DNA of 64,000 nt from Brevundimonas sp. (GCF_013912065.1 NZ_JACESA010000003.1:162255-226254), one strand, 5' to 3'; numbered from the stretch's first letter, positions 17,441 through 26,651 are shown. Made by a program: numbers and translations. The notes: generated by a model not told the origin, from the letters alone.

Positions 17441-19593
17441 GCTTCCCCGATTTCAGCAAGATCGCCCTGAACCTCGACGCGACCGGACAGGGGCCGACGC
17501 GCGACCCGTGGCTGACGCCCGAAGGTCTTACCGTCGAGACCGCCTATGGCCCCGAGACCCTTGCGCCGCTGGACCACCATCACGGCCTGCCGGGCTTCGC
17601 CCCCTTCGTGCGCGGTCCCTATCCGACCATGTACGCCGGCAATCCCTGGACCATCCGCCAGTACGCCGGCTTCTCGACCGCCGAGGAATCCAACGCCTTC
17701 TATCGCCGCAACCTGGCGGCCGGTCAGAAGGGCCTGTCCATCGCCTTCGATCTGGCGACGCACCGGGGCTATGACAGCGACCACCCCCGGGTGAAGGGCG
17801 ACGTCGGCATGGCCGGCGTGGCCATCGACAGCATCTACGACATGCGGACCCTGTTCGACGGGATACCGCTGGACCAGATGTCGGTGTCGATGACGATGAA
17901 CGGGGCGGTCCTGCCGATCCTGGCCCTCTATGTCGTCGCCGCCGAGGAACAGGGCGTCCCCCACGCCAAACTGACCGGGACCATCCAGAACGACATTCTG
18001 AAGGAGTTCATGGTTCGGAACACCTACATCTATCCGCCCGAACCCTCGATGCGGATCATCGCCGACATCTTCGCCTGGACGGCGCAGGAAACGCCGAAGT
18101 TCAACAGTATTTCCATCTCCGGCTATCATATGCAGGAGGCGGGGGCCTCGGCCGATATCGAGCTGGCCTATACGCTGGCGGACGGGATCGAATATCTGCG
18201 GGCGGGCGTGGCGGCGGGCATGCCGATCGACCGGTTCGCGCCGCGGCTGAGCTTCTTCTGGGCCATCGGCATGAACTATTTCATGGAGGTGGCCAAGATG
18301 CGGGCCGGCCGCCTGCTGTGGGCCGAGGCGGTGCGGAAAGAGGGCGGGGTCGATCCCAAGTCCCTGTCCCTGCGCGCCCACTGCCAGACATCCGGTTGGA
18401 GCCTCGCCGCACAAGACGTGTTCAACAATGTGCCGCGCACCATGGTCGAGGCCATGGCGGCGGCGGGCGGCCAGACGCAGTCGCTGCACACCAATGCCCT
18501 GGACGAAGCCCTGGCCCTGCCGACCGACTTCTCGGCGCGGATCGCGCGCAACACCCAGATCCTGCTGCAGCAGGAGACCGGCCTGACCAAGGTCATCGAC
18601 CCCTGGGGCGGCAGCTTCTACGTCGAACGCCTGACCCACGAACTGGCCGAAAAGGCACGCGCCCACATGGCCGAGGTCGAGGCCCTGGGCGGTATGGCCA
18701 AGGCCATAGAGGCGGGGATTCCCAAGCTGCGGATCGAGGAATCCGCCGCCAGGACCCAGGCGCGGATCGACACCGGTCAGCAGACGGTGGTCGGCGTGAA
18801 CAAATATCTGAACCCCGTCGTCGACGATATTCCGATGCTGAAGGTCGATAATGCGGCGGTGCTGGCGGCCCAGATCGACAAGCTGAAACGGTTGCGGGCC
18901 GAGCGGGATCAGACCGTGACCGATGCGGCGCTGGAGGCGTTGACCAATGGGGCGCGCGGGACCGCCAATCTGCTGGAGCTGGCGGTCCAGGCCGCTCGCG
19001 CCAAGGCCACGGTGGGCGAAATCTCCGACGCCCTGGAGGCCGCCTTTGGCCGCCATGTGGCGACGGTCCAGACCGTGTCCGGCGTCTATGCGAAGGAGGC
19101 GGGGAACGACGCCCGCTTCGCCCGCGCCCGCGACATGGTGGCGACCTTCGTCGAGAACGACGGCGGCCCGCCGCGCATCCTGATCGCCAAACTGGGCCAG
19201 GACGGCCATGACCGGGGTCAGAAGGTAGTCGCCACCGGATACGGCGATCTGGGCTTCGACGTCACTGCCGGCAGTCTGTTCCAGACCCCGGCCGAGGCGG
19301 CGAAGGATGCGGTCGAAAAGGGGGTTCACGCGGTGGGCGCCAGTTCCCTGGCGGCGGGCCATCTGACCCTGGTTCCTGAGCTGAAGGCCGAGCTGGAGAA
19401 GCTGGGCCGGCCCGACATCATGATCGTGGTCGGGGGCGTCATCCCGCCGTCGGACGTCCAGCCCCTGCTCGATATGGGCGCGGCGGCCGTCTATCCGCCC
19501 GGTTCGGCCATCGCCGACACGGCCGTGGACCTGATCGAGAAACTGAACCAGCGGCTGGGTTACGCCCAGCCCGCCCCGAAGGAGATCGCATGA
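17437..19593 (+). CDS. scpA: Methylmalonyl-CoA mutase large (alpha) subunit
   Basis: A 718-residue protein, full length. The N-terminal barrel has [20 protein letters not shown] and [17 protein letters not shown] (quoted from longer conserved runs). The C-terminal B12 domain has [10 protein letters not shown], with His591 as the lower cobalt ligand, followed by the GSLFQTP and [10 protein letters not shown] loops. It converts (R)-methylmalonyl-CoA to succinyl-CoA with adenosylcobalamin. It overlaps the small subunit gene before it and the epimerase gene after it by 4 bp each, so the three form a tightly coupled operon. Confidence 0.96.
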   Translation: MSFPDFSKIALNLDATGQGPTRDPWLTPEGLTVETAYGPETLAPLDHHHGLPGFAPFVRGPYPTMYAGNPWTIRQYAGFSTAEESNAFYRRNLAAGQKGLSIAFDLATHRGYDSDHPRVKGDVGMAGVAIDSIYDMRTLFDGIPLDQMSVSMTMNGAVLPILALYVVAAEEQGVPHAKLTGTIQNDILKEFMVRNTYIYPPEPSMRIIADIFAWTAQETPKFNSISISGYHMQEAGASADIELAYTLADGIEYLRAGVAAGMPIDRFAPRLSFFWAIGMNYFMEVAKMRAGRLLWAEAVRKEGGVDPKSLSLRAHCQTSGWSLAAQDVFNNVPRTMVEAMAAAGGQTQSLHTNALDEALALPTDFSARIARNTQILLQQETGLTKVIDPWGGSFYVERLTHELAEKARAHMAEVEALGGMAKAIEAGIPKLRIEESAARTQARIDTGQQTVVGVNKYLNPVVDDIPMLKVDNAAVLAAQIDKLKRLRAERDQTVTDAALEALTNGARGTANLLELAVQAARAKATVGEISDALEAAFGRHVATVQTVSGVYAKEAGNDARFARARDMVATFVENDGGPPRILIAKLGQDGHDRGQKVVATGYGDLGFDVTAGSLFQTPAEAAKDAVEKGVHAVGASSLAAGHLTLVPELKAELEKLGRPDIMIVVGGVIPPSDVQPLLDMGAAAVYPPGSAIADTAVDLIEKLNQRLGYAQPAPKEIA

Positions 19594-20012
19594 TCGGCGC
19601 TCTGAACCATGTCGGCGTCGCCACGCCCTCCATCGCGGACTCGATCAAACTGTATCGCGACATTCTGGGCGCCACGAAGATCGGCGAACCCTTCGACCTG
19701 CCGGCCCAGGGGGTGAAGGTCTGCTTCATCGACACTCCGACGGCCCAGATCGAGCTGATCGAACCCTATGACGACACCAGCCCCATCGTCGGCTTCCTGG
19801 CCAAGAACCCCAAGGGCGGCCAGCACCATGTCTGTTTCGAGGTCGCCGACATCCAGGCCGCCGTCGCCGAAATGCGGGCCAAGGGCGTCACCATCCTGGG
19901 CACGGGCGAACCCCGCATCGGCGCCCACGGCACGCCGGTCGTCTTCCTGCATCCGCGCGACATGGGCGGGGTGCTGATCGAATTGATGGAGACGCCGAAA
20001 AACGGTCACTGA
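19590..20012 (+). CDS. mce: Methylmalonyl-CoA epimerase
   Basis: A 140-residue vicinal-oxygen-chelate protein. The two beta-alpha-beta repeats begin with [11 protein letters not shown] and [10 protein letters not shown] and end with the metal-ligand glutamate in GVLIELME. It interconverts the S and R forms of methylmalonyl-CoA, linking the carboxylase product to the mutase. ATG 19590 overlaps the mutase stop. Length and motifs are complete. Confidence 0.94.
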   Translation: MIGALNHVGVATPSIADSIKLYRDILGATKIGEPFDLPAQGVKVCFIDTPTAQIELIEPYDDTSPIVGFLAKNPKGGQHHVCFEVADIQAAVAEMRAKGVTILGTGEPRIGAHGTPVVFLHPRDMGGVLIELMETPKNGH

Positions 20013-20017
20013 TCGGC

Positions 20018-20037
20018 AACGATAAGTTTCCATCGTT
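20018..20037. promoter_or_regulatory. Inverted repeat AACGAT-N8-ATCGTT in the hydrolase leader
   Basis: A 6-bp-arm dyad just after the epimerase stop, in an AT-richer pocket about 85 bp before the next start. It could be a regulator site (LysR-like spacing) for the following hydrolase. No independent support. Confidence 0.3.
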
Positions 20038-20121
20038 TCGATATCTGCTCGCCCAAAGTCCTGCCACTCTGCCTGTGTCGAACGGGGCTGGCCCGTTCCA
20101 GAGATCAGAGCGAGCGGGATC

Positions 20122-20952
20122 ATGACCACCTTCACCACCACCGACGGCGTCGACATCTTCTTCAAGGACTGGGGTCCGAAGGACGGCCCGGTCGTCATCC
20201 TCAGCCACGGCTGGCCGCTGAATTCGGACAGCTGGGAGAACCAGGCCTTCTTCCTCGCCTCGAACGGCTATCGGGTCGTCACCCATGATCGTCGCGGCCA
20301 CGGCCGTTCGACCCAGGTCTGGGACGGCAACGACATGGACCACTACGCCGACGACCTGGCCCAGCTGATCGAACATCTGGACCTCAAGGACGTGTCGCTG
20401 TTCGGCTTCTCGACCGGCGGCGGCGAAGTCGCCCGCTATGTCGGCCGCCACGGCACGGGCCGGGTGGCCAAACTGGGCCTGATCTCGGCGGTGCCGCCGC
20501 TGATGCTGAAGACCGAGGCCAATCCCGACGGCCTGCCGATCGAGGTGTTCGACGGCATCCGCGCCGGCAGCGTCGCCGACCGGTCGCAACTGTATCTCGA
20601 CCTCGCCTCGGGCCCCTTCTTCGGCTTCAACCGCCCCGGCGCAAAGGCCTCGCAAGGCATGATCCAGAGCTTCTGGGCCCAGGGCATGATGGCCGGGTTC
20701 AAGAACACCTATGACTCGATCAAGGCCTTCTCCGAGACCGACTTCAACGAAGACCTGAAGAAGTTCGACCGTCCGACCCTGATCGTCCACGGCGACGACG
20801 ACCAGGTGGTGCCGATCGACCGCGCCGGCCGCGCGTCGAAGGAACTGGTCCCCCACGCCGAGCTGAAGGTCTATCCGGGCGCCCCGCACGGCCTGACCGA
20901 CACCCACAAGGACCAGCTGAACGCGGACCTGCTGGCCTTCCTGCGCGGCTGA
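20122..20952 (+). CDS. Alpha/beta hydrolase, non-heme chloroperoxidase (arylesterase) type
   Basis: A 276-residue cytoplasmic hydrolase. The order is an [10 protein letters not shown] oxyanion loop, HDRRGHGRS, nucleophile Ser97 in GFSTGGG, an aspartate cluster DDD at about 225-227 and His256 in PHGLTD. This is the cofactor-free haloperoxidase/arylesterase subfamily, where a catalytic triad makes peracids from carboxylic acids or cleaves esters. The true substrate is not known. It has its own 109-bp leader and ends in a strong stem-loop, so it is a single-gene unit. Confidence 0.88.
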   Translation: MTTFTTTDGVDIFFKDWGPKDGPVVILSHGWPLNSDSWENQAFFLASNGYRVVTHDRRGHGRSTQVWDGNDMDHYADDLAQLIEHLDLKDVSLFGFSTGGGEVARYVGRHGTGRVAKLGLISAVPPLMLKTEANPDGLPIEVFDGIRAGSVADRSQLYLDLASGPFFGFNRPGAKASQGMIQSFWAQGMMAGFKNTYDSIKAFSETDFNEDLKKFDRPTLIVHGDDDQVVPIDRAGRASKELVPHAELKVYPGAPHGLTDTHKDQLNADLLAFLRG

Positions 20953-20970
20953 TCGAACGCGCCGTCGCGA

Positions 20971-20996
20971 CCGCGCCTCCGTCCCCGGAGGCGCGG
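20971..20996 (+). terminator. Stem-loop after the hydrolase gene
   Basis: CCGCGCCTCCG and CGGAGGCGCGG form a perfect 11-bp stem with a TCCC loop. No T-run follows, so it may stop transcription together with Rho or simply protect the 3' end. Confidence 0.55.
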
Positions 20997-21062
20997 CTTC
21001 GCGCATCAAGCGGAGCCTTTCTCGACCTGCGCCGTTAAGCCGCACGAACGGGAGACTTAACC

Positions 21063-21986
21063 ATGATGCGTCGCCTCACCGCCTTCGTCGCTGTCGCCGC
21101 CCTGACCGGCGTCGCAGCCTGCCAGCCCGCCGAACCGGAACAGCCGGTCGCCCCGGTGGAGCCCCAGGCCGCCCCGGCGCCCACCGCACCCGCCGTCGGC
21201 TACGCCTGCGAGAGCGGGGCGACGGTCCAGGCCGCCTATCCTGACAGTTCGACGGCCCAGCTGTCCTACAAGGGCCAGACCTACACCCTGCGCACGGTTC
21301 AGGCCGCCAGCGGCGCCCGCTATGTCGGCTCCGGCGTCGAATGGTGGACCGCCACCCGCGATGGCCAGGAGAGCGCGACCCTCAGCCGCCTGGGGCCGAA
21401 TGAGGAGGTCGGGGTGGCTGTTCTGGAACGTTGCTCGCGGCCGGCCTCGGCAACAGGTCCAGGCCAGGTCGCGGGCATGACCCCCGGCCCCCTGACCATA
21501 CCGGGACAGGCGCCCGCTCCGGGCGGGGTTCTGCCCGCCGCCGCGCCGTGCAAGGGTCCGCAACTGAAACTGGCGGCCGAGAGCGGCGACGCGGGGGCCG
21601 GAAACCGGGTCCGCAACTTCAGCTTCCAGAACATCGGCGCCCAGGCCTGCAGCCTGACCGGCTATCCCGGCGTGACCCTGCTGGACGGCCAGGGCCGCGC
21701 CCTGACCTCGATCCGCGCCGACCAGAGCCCCGGCAGCTATTTCCGCCAGGGTCAGACCCCGACCCCGGTGACGGTCCAGCCCCAGGCCAAGGCCTATTTC
21801 GAACTGGCCTGGACCGTCGTGCCCGACGAGACGATGCAGAAGTCCTGCCCCAGCGCGGCCACCCTGCGCGCCACGGCCCCGAACGACACGGCCGCGGTCA
21901 GCCTGCCGTTCGCCTTCCAGCCTTGCGGCGGCAAGGTCCGCGTCAGTCCGATCCGGTCCGAGGCCGACCCCCGGATGGCGACCTAA
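21063..21986 (+). CDS. Lipoprotein with MliC-like and DUF4232-like domains
   Basis: A 307-residue lipoprotein. Signal MMRRLTAFVAVAALTGVAAC has the lipobox GVAAC. After a Pro/Ala linker, residues about 47-120 look like MliC (C-type lysozyme inhibitor): YACESGATVQAAYPDSSTAQ, then YKGQTYTL and GVEWWT. A second linker leads to residues about 165-290 resembling DUF4232, with GNRVRNFSFQNIG, ACSLTGYP, and paired cysteines CKGP and QPCGG. The protein is probably in the periplasm or outer membrane and protects the cell wall. The combination of the two domains is inferred from motifs and should be tested with a profile search. Confidence 0.75.
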   Translation: MMRRLTAFVAVAALTGVAACQPAEPEQPVAPVEPQAAPAPTAPAVGYACESGATVQAAYPDSSTAQLSYKGQTYTLRTVQAASGARYVGSGVEWWTATRDGQESATLSRLGPNEEVGVAVLERCSRPASATGPGQVAGMTPGPLTIPGQAPAPGGVLPAAAPCKGPQLKLAAESGDAGAGNRVRNFSFQNIGAQACSLTGYPGVTLLDGQGRALTSIRADQSPGSYFRQGQTPTPVTVQPQAKAYFELAWTVVPDETMQKSCPSAATLRATAPNDTAAVSLPFAFQPCGGKVRVSPIRSEADPRMAT

Positions 21987-22027
21987 GACGGCTGGAAACC
22001 CGGTCGAAATCGGCGTAGGTCGCGGCC

Positions 22028-23218
22028 ATGACCCAGAGCTTCTACGACCGCGTCGCCGGCGAACTGACCGAGATCGACGCCCAGGGCCTGACCAAGCCCG
22101 AACGCGTCATCGCCTCGCGCCAGGGGCCGGTGATCCAGGTCGCCGGCCGCGACGTGCTGAACTTCTGCGCCAACAACTATCTGGGCCTGGCGGGCGACGA
22201 GCGGGTCGTTCAGGCCGGGATCGCCGCCCAGCAGAAATGGGGCGCCGGCACGGCCTCGGTCCGCTTCATCTGCGGCACGCTGGAAATCCACAAGGAGCTG
22301 GAAGCGGCTATCGCCGGCTACCTGGGCTTCGAGGACGCCATCCTGTTCGCCGCCGCCTTCGACGCCAACGGCGGCCTGTTCGAACCCCTGCTGGGCGAGA
22401 ACGACGCCATCGTCTCCGACAGCCTGAACCACGCCTCGATCATCGACGGGGTGCGGCTGTGCAAGGCCAAACGCTATCGGTTCGCCAACTCGGACATGGA
22501 CGAGCTGGAAAGTCGGCTGAAGGAGGCGCGCGACGCCGGCGCCCGCGACATCATCATCGCCACCGACGGCGCCTTCTCGATGGACGGCTATATCGCCAAG
22601 CTGGACGAGATCCGGGTCCTGGCCGACAAGTACGACGCCCTGATCATGGTCGACGACTGCCACGCAACGGGCTTTTTGGGTCCGCAGGGCAAGGGCTCCT
22701 TCGCCCATCACGGGGTCGAGGTGGACTTCGTCACCGGCACCTTCGGCAAGGCCCTGGGCGGGGCCATGGGCGGCTTCATCTGCGCGCGGAAGTCGGTGGT
22801 CGAACTGCTGAAACAGCGGGCGCGGCCCTATCTGTTCTCCAACGCCCTGGCGCCGGCGGTGTGCGGTTCGTCGCTGGAAGCCATCCGCATCGCCCAGGGC
22901 GAGGAGGGCGACCGTCTGCGCACGCGCCTGTCGGCCAACGCCCACCGCTATCGCGGCGCCATGGCGGACGCCGGCTTCACCCTGCTGGACGGCGAACATC
23001 CGATCATCCCGGTGATGCTGGGCGACGCTAAGCTGGCGCAGGATTTCGCGGCCCGGGCGTTGGAGCTGGGCGTTTATGTGATCGGGTTTTCGTTCCCGGT
23101 CGTGCCGCGTGGTCAGGCCCGTATCCGCACCCAGATGTCGGCGGCCCATTCGTTCGAACAGATCGACCGGACGGTTGCGGCGTTTACGGCGGCGGGGCGG
23201 GAGCTGGGGGTCATCTGA
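22028..23218 (+). CDS. kbl: Glycine C-acetyltransferase (2-amino-3-ketobutyrate CoA ligase)
   Basis: A 396-residue PLP enzyme of the alpha-oxoamine synthase family, full length. Landmarks are NFCANNYLGLA, GTASVRFICGT, DSLNHASIIDG, MVDDCHATGFLG and the PLP lysine in TFGKALGGAMGG. It splits 2-amino-3-ketobutyrate with CoA into glycine and acetyl-CoA, the second step of threonine breakdown. The enzyme for the first step (tdh) follows after one hairpin repeat. It supplies acetyl-CoA, fitting the C2/C3 theme of the region. Confidence 0.95.
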   Translation: MTQSFYDRVAGELTEIDAQGLTKPERVIASRQGPVIQVAGRDVLNFCANNYLGLAGDERVVQAGIAAQQKWGAGTASVRFICGTLEIHKELEAAIAGYLGFEDAILFAAAFDANGGLFEPLLGENDAIVSDSLNHASIIDGVRLCKAKRYRFANSDMDELESRLKEARDAGARDIIIATDGAFSMDGYIAKLDEIRVLADKYDALIMVDDCHATGFLGPQGKGSFAHHGVEVDFVTGTFGKALGGAMGGFICARKSVVELLKQRARPYLFSNALAPAVCGSSLEAIRIAQGEEGDRLRTRLSANAHRYRGAMADAGFTLLDGEHPIIPVMLGDAKLAQDFAARALELGVYVIGFSFPVVPRGQARIRTQMSAAHSFEQIDRTVAAFTAAGRELGVI

Positions 23219-23260
23219 CTGGGGGCCATAAAGGGCCGCCGTCGGCGCCACATTAATTCC

Positions 23261-23363
23261 GTCATCCTAGGCCTTGTGCCTAGGATCCATAGACTCCTTC
23301 GAGGACGGGGGCGCACCGGCGAAAACCGGGAGTATGGATCCTAGGCACAAGGCCTAGGATGAC
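23261..23363. repeat. Double-hairpin dispersed repeat, copy C
   Basis: A 103-bp element between kbl and tdh. Both ends here are of the CCTAGGC type (GTCATCCTAGGCCTTGTGCC on the left and its complement on the right), so the whole element is closer to a perfect palindrome than copies A and B. The tdh ATG lies 30 bp beyond it. Confidence 0.85.
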
Positions 23364-23392
23364 GATCTTAGAGATTTTGGGAGACGCCACTC

Positions 23393-24445
23393 ATGGCCGA
23401 AACAATGAAGGCCCTGGCCAAGACCGGGCCGGTGCAGGGACTGGAACTGATCGACGCTCCCGTCCCCGAGGCGGGGCCGGAGGATGTGCTGATCCGCGTG
23501 CACCGCACCGCCGTCTGCGGCACCGACATCCACATCTGGAACTGGGACGAGTGGTCCCAGAAAAACGTCCCGACCCCGATGATCACCGGCCACGAGTTCG
23601 CCGGCGAGATCGTCGCCGTCGGCAAGGACGTGGATCGCCCGCTGAAGATCGGTCAGCGCGTCTCGGCCGAGGGCCATGTCATCGACCTGAACTCCGAAGC
23701 CGCTCGCGCCGGTCACTTCCACCTGGATCCCAAGACACGCGGCATCGGCGTGAACCGCCAGGGCGCCTTCGCCGAGTTCGTGGTGGCCCCGGCCTTCAAC
23801 GTCATCGAACTGCCCGACGACGTGCCCTATGAGATCGGCTCGATCCTGGACCCGTTCGGCAACGCCGTGCACACCGCCCAACAGTTCGACCTGCTGGGCG
23901 AGGACGTCCTGGTCACCGGCGCCGGCCCCATCGGCATGATGGCCGCCGCCGTGGCGCGTCACGCCGGGGCCCGCACCGTGGTCCTGACCGACATCAACGA
24001 CTTCCGGCTGGAGCTGGCTCAGAAGGTGGCGCCGGGCGTCCGCACCGTGAACACGACCAAGGAAGACCTCCACGACGTCATGAAGGAACTGGGCCTGAAG
24101 GTCGGGTTCGACGTGGCGCTGGAAATGTCCGGCTCGCCCGTCGCCTTCAAACAGTGCGTCGACACCCTGATCATGGGCGGCGGCATGGCCATGCTGGGCA
24201 TCCCCGCCAAGCCGATGGAGACCGACTGGGGCGCAATCATCCTGAAGGCCCTGACGATCAAGGGCGTCTATGGCCGCGAGATGTTCACCACCTGGCGCAA
24301 GATGCTGGGCCTGCTGAAGGCCGGCCTGGACCTGCAGCCCCTTATCACCCACCGCCTGAACTACGCCGACTACCGCGAAGGCTTCGAAGCCATGAAGTCG
24401 GGCCAGTCGGGCAAGGTGGTTCTGGACTGGGACAAGGCCGCCTGA
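23393..24445 (+). CDS. tdh: L-threonine 3-dehydrogenase
   Basis: A 350-residue zinc alcohol dehydrogenase family protein. It has the catalytic zinc region CGTDIHIWNWD and GHEFAGEIV, and the nucleotide loop VTGAGPIGMMAAAVAR. The structural-zinc cysteine cluster of the E. coli enzyme is absent, replaced around residues 92-112 (HVIDLNSEAARAGHFHLD), so the protein may carry only one zinc; the missing cysteines are visible in the sequence. It oxidises L-threonine with NAD to 2-amino-3-ketobutyrate. It is paired with kbl, with GGGAGACG as the ribosome site. Confidence 0.92.
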   Translation: MAETMKALAKTGPVQGLELIDAPVPEAGPEDVLIRVHRTAVCGTDIHIWNWDEWSQKNVPTPMITGHEFAGEIVAVGKDVDRPLKIGQRVSAEGHVIDLNSEAARAGHFHLDPKTRGIGVNRQGAFAEFVVAPAFNVIELPDDVPYEIGSILDPFGNAVHTAQQFDLLGEDVLVTGAGPIGMMAAAVARHAGARTVVLTDINDFRLELAQKVAPGVRTVNTTKEDLHDVMKELGLKVGFDVALEMSGSPVAFKQCVDTLIMGGGMAMLGIPAKPMETDWGAIILKALTIKGVYGREMFTTWRKMLGLLKAGLDLQPLITHRLNYADYREGFEAMKSGQSGKVVLDWDKAA

Positions 24446-24453
24446 TCGCCCAC

Positions 24454-24604
24454 CGTCTCCTCCCCGCGAAGCGGGGAGGGGGACCGCCGCGCCCCTTGCG
24501 CGGGGGTGGAGGGGCTCTTGAAGTCCCACCGAAGTCGCGTCGCAGAACCCCTCCGTCTCTCCGCTACGCTCCGAGCCACCTCCCCGCGAAGCGGGGAGGA
24601 GACG
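24454..24604. repeat. GC-rich inverted-repeat element, copy 2
   Basis: A 151-bp element between the convergent tdh and transglycosylase genes. The outer ends CGTCTCCTCCCCGCGAAGCG and its complement match perfectly, each containing its own CCCCGCGAAGCGGGG hairpin. Internal arms GGTGGAGGGGCTCTTGAAG and GAACCCCTCCGTC also pair. It may act as a two-way terminator. Confidence 0.85.
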
Positions 24605-24611
24605 GCCGTCC

Positions 24612-25886
24612 TCAGCTCGTCTTGCGGATCAGTTCGTCGGCCAGGTCGGCGGTCAGATAGCCGTCGGCGATCCGGCCGTTGGCCTGTTGCCAGCGCCGCA
24701 GGGCCGAGCGGGTGTTGGAGCCGATCACCCCGTCTATGCCCTTGGTGTCGTAACCCAGCCGCGTCAGGGCGCTCTGGGCGCCAATCCGCTGATCCCGCGA
24801 CATCGAGGCGTCGTTGGGCCAGGCCTTGGTCAGGCCGGGCTTGCCCATGATCCCGTCCGCCGTCAGCCCGATGGCCAGGGCGTAGGAGACCGAGTTGTTG
24901 TAGCGGCGGATCACATAATGGTTCGGCAGGGCCAGGAAGGCCGGACCGTTCGCGCCTTGGGGCAGCAGTATGGTCGCGTCCTCCACCGCCTCCGCTCCGG
25001 TCGGCGTCCCACCCTGGGCCAGACGTACGCCGCGCGCCGCCCAATAGGCCCAGTCGTGTTTCGGCCCCTCAGCCTCAGCGTAGTCGAAGCCCGCCGGCAG
25101 GATGACCTCGTAGCCCCAGCTTTGACCGCGCTTCCAGCCGGCCTGGGCCAGCAGATTGGCGGCAGAGGCCAGGGCGTCGGCGTCGTCGCCCCAGATATCG
25201 ACCTTGCCGTCGCCGTCCTGGTCGACTCCCAGGCGCAGATAATTGTCGGGCATGAACTGGGTCTGGCCCATGGCCCCGGCCCAGCTGCCCTTCAGGCCTT
25301 CGCGGGGGCGGCGCCCGTCGACGACGATGTCCAGCGCGTCCTTCAACTGGGCCTCGGCCCAGTCGCGGCGGCGCCCGTCATAGGCCAGGGTCGCCAGCGA
25401 GCGGATGACGTCATAGTCGCCCTGGACCTGGCCGAAGGCGCTTTCCTGGGCCCAGACCCCGACCAGGATTTCGGACGGCACGCCGTAACGCTGGACCACC
25501 GGCCAGGGCACGCGATCGATCCGCTGCTTGGCCTGGGCGATTCGCACCGGCGTCACCGCGTTCTGGATATAGGCGCCGGCGGGCTTGGAGAATTCCGGCT
25601 GGTTGCGGTCCAGCCGCACGACCGAGGCGTCGGGCGACAGCCCGGCCAGTTCACGCTCGTACTCGGCGCGACGGGCGCCGCCCTTCCTGGCCAGGAATCC
25701 CTGTTTCCAGCCCTCGAACCCCTGCTGGTCATAGGCGGCCAGGGGCGGCGCCTGGGGCGTGGGCGTCGCGACCACGGGGGGCGGGGGCTCAGGCTGCGCC
25801 GTGGGCAGATTGACCGGCGGTTCGGGCAGCATGGGCGCGCAGGCCGCGACTGAGGCGATGAGGAGGAGGCGATAGGAAAAGCGCAT
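24612..25886 (-). CDS. mltB: Lytic murein transglycosylase (MltB type) with peptidoglycan-binding domain
   Basis: A 424-residue lipoprotein. ATG 25886 gives the signal MRFSYRLLLIASVAAC with a lipobox, then a Pro-rich linker to residue 50. The catalytic domain (about 55-340) has the glutamate in GVWAQESAFG, followed by SWAGAMGQTQFMPDNYL and NHYVIRRYNNSVSYA, as in the SLT_2/MltB family. A C-terminal PG_binding_1 domain (about 360-424) has LTRLGYDTKGIDGVIGSNT. It cleaves the glycan strand of the cell wall, forming 1,6-anhydro ends. It is a single gene, convergent with tdh. Confidence 0.93.
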   Translation of the reverse strand: MRFSYRLLLIASVAACAPMLPEPPVNLPTAQPEPPPPVVATPTPQAPPLAAYDQQGFEGWKQGFLARKGGARRAEYERELAGLSPDASVVRLDRNQPEFSKPAGAYIQNAVTPVRIAQAKQRIDRVPWPVVQRYGVPSEILVGVWAQESAFGQVQGDYDVIRSLATLAYDGRRRDWAEAQLKDALDIVVDGRRPREGLKGSWAGAMGQTQFMPDNYLRLGVDQDGDGKVDIWGDDADALASAANLLAQAGWKRGQSWGYEVILPAGFDYAEAEGPKHDWAYWAARGVRLAQGGTPTGAEAVEDATILLPQGANGPAFLALPNHYVIRRYNNSVSYALAIGLTADGIMGKPGLTKAWPNDASMSRDQRIGAQSALTRLGYDTKGIDGVIGSNTRSALRRWQQANGRIADGYLTADLADELIRKTS

Positions 25887-26069
25887 GAGATTCAGACTAT
25901 ATCCCCCGACGTCAGACACGAAATGACATCCCCGCGAATGCGCCTCATCCCGACATAAAGCGCCTGTCGCGCGAAAGCGTTGCGGTAGGACTCCCTCATT
26001 GGCGTCATTAACCCTCATTTTTATCGACGCCCTGACCTGCTGCGGCGTATTGGCGCAGCGTGCTCTGAC

Positions 26070-26146
26070 GGCCTGATGGCGGAGTGGCGACGCAACGGGC
26101 GTGCAACCCCGGAAACCCTCCGTTCGACTCGGAGGTCAGGCCTCCA
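26070..26146 (+). tRNA. tRNA-Cys-like gene, anticodon GCA, non-standard arms
   Basis: 77 nt ending in an encoded TCCA. The acceptor GGCCTGA (26070-26076) pairs perfectly with TCAGGCC (26136-26142), with U73, the known cysteine discriminator, before CCA. Position 8 is T, the D-arm is GCG/CGC around GAGTGG, the T-loop is TTCGACT, and T33-GCA-A37 places the anticodon at 26103-26105. Oddities: the T-stem can form 6 bp (CCTCCG/CGGAGG) directly on the acceptor, or the acceptor is 8 bp. The anticodon stem is 4 bp (CGGG/CCCG) with an 8-nt loop. It may be a functional variant, a second copy or a decaying gene. It lies in the 462-bp gap between mltB and rpmJ. Confidence 0.55.
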
Positions 26147-26159
26147 AACTTTCTTTGTG

Positions 26160-26189
26160 GTGCTATCGCCCTTCGGGCTAATTGAGCAC
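26160..26189 (-). repeat. 30-nt two-stem palindrome, copy 0 (reverse orientation)
   Basis: Read on the minus strand: outer stem GTGCT/AGCAC, inner stem GCCC/GGGC, GAA loop and GAT bulge. It matches 26 of 30 positions of the copies at 26981 and 27020. One outer base pair is changed on both sides (C-G to T-A), so the stem is kept. It lies 14 nt after the tRNA-like gene. Confidence 0.7.
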
Positions 26190-26253
26190 GGGGTAGGGAG
26201 CGCCCTTTGGGCAGGCTGGGATTGGCTTTTATGTGGTTTGGGCCCTGGGCGGG

Positions 26254-26282
26254 TTGACGTTCGTGAGCCCTCTCTCTATACG
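26254..26282 (+). promoter_or_regulatory. Probable housekeeping promoter of rpmJ
   Basis: TTGACG at 26254-26259 and TATACG at 26277-26282 are separated by 17 bp, close to a sigma-70 consensus. The rpmJ ATG is about 66 bp further on. Between the tRNA-like gene and this promoter I see only the 30-nt palindrome and a small GCCC-TTT-GGGC hairpin at 26202-26212. Confidence 0.6.
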
Positions 26283-26348
26283 ACCGCCTCCGCCGCGATC
26301 CGAACGGGTCAGCGGCTTTCTTATTGGTTTCTCTCAGGACGTCCGACC

Positions 26349-26474
26349 ATGAAGGTCCGCAGCTCGCTCAAGTCCCTGAAGACCCGCCACCGCGACTGCA
26401 AGGTCGTGCGTCGCAAGGGCGTCGTCTTCGTCATCAACAAGACCGACCCGCGCTTCAAAGCCAAGCAGGGCTAA
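26349..26474 (+). CDS. rpmJ: 50S ribosomal protein L36
   Basis: A 41-residue protein, [20 protein letters not shown] followed by a basic tail ending in FKAKQG. It is the zinc-free L36 variant, because only one cysteine of the usual zinc set remains. It binds the large ribosomal subunit. The gene stands alone after a recognisable promoter and is followed by a 30-nt palindrome and a terminator, which is the usual isolated arrangement in alphaproteobacteria. Confidence 0.97.
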   Translation: MKVRSSLKSLKTRHRDCKVVRRKGVVFVINKTDPRFKAKQG

Positions 26475-26500
26475 GGACTTCCTGCGCCCCGCAAGGGGCG

Positions 26501-26530
26501 GCGCTCAAGCAGGCCTCCGGCCGGTAGCGC
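26501..26530 (+). repeat. 30-nt two-stem palindrome, copy 1
   Basis: Outer stem GCGCT/AGCGC and flank CAAGCA are identical to copies 2 and 3. The inner stem is changed to GGCC/GGCC with a TCC loop, again keeping the pairing. It follows directly on a separate CGCCCC-GCAA-GGGGCG hairpin (26485-26500) after the rpmJ stop. Confidence 0.7.
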
Positions 26531-26555
26531 GCTTAGGAAAATCCTACGATCCACA

Positions 26556-26583
26556 GGCTGCGGGCTTTGTCCGCGGCCTTTTT
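26556..26583 (+). terminator. Rho-independent terminator of rpmJ
   Basis: GGCTGCGG and CCGCGGCC form an 8-bp stem (one G-T pair) with a GCTTTGT loop, followed by five T residues. It is placed about 80 bp after the rpmJ stop and 70 bp before gapR. Confidence 0.8.
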
Positions 26584-26651
26584 CGTGTTCGCGGTTGAGC
26601 CGCGCCGCGTGGCGTGGTTAGCGTCCGCGCCTGATTTCTGGAGTATTCCCC

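Noticed and set aside
17047-19362. Long antisense frame over the methylmalonyl-CoA mutase genes
   Set aside because: Mirror of strongly conserved genes; composition typical of antisense frames at high GC.
26070-26146. Reading the tRNA-like sequence as tRNA-Sec or the acceptor piece of tmRNA
   Set aside because: The anticodon is GCA rather than TCA and the long variable arm is missing; no tag-peptide region is nearby.
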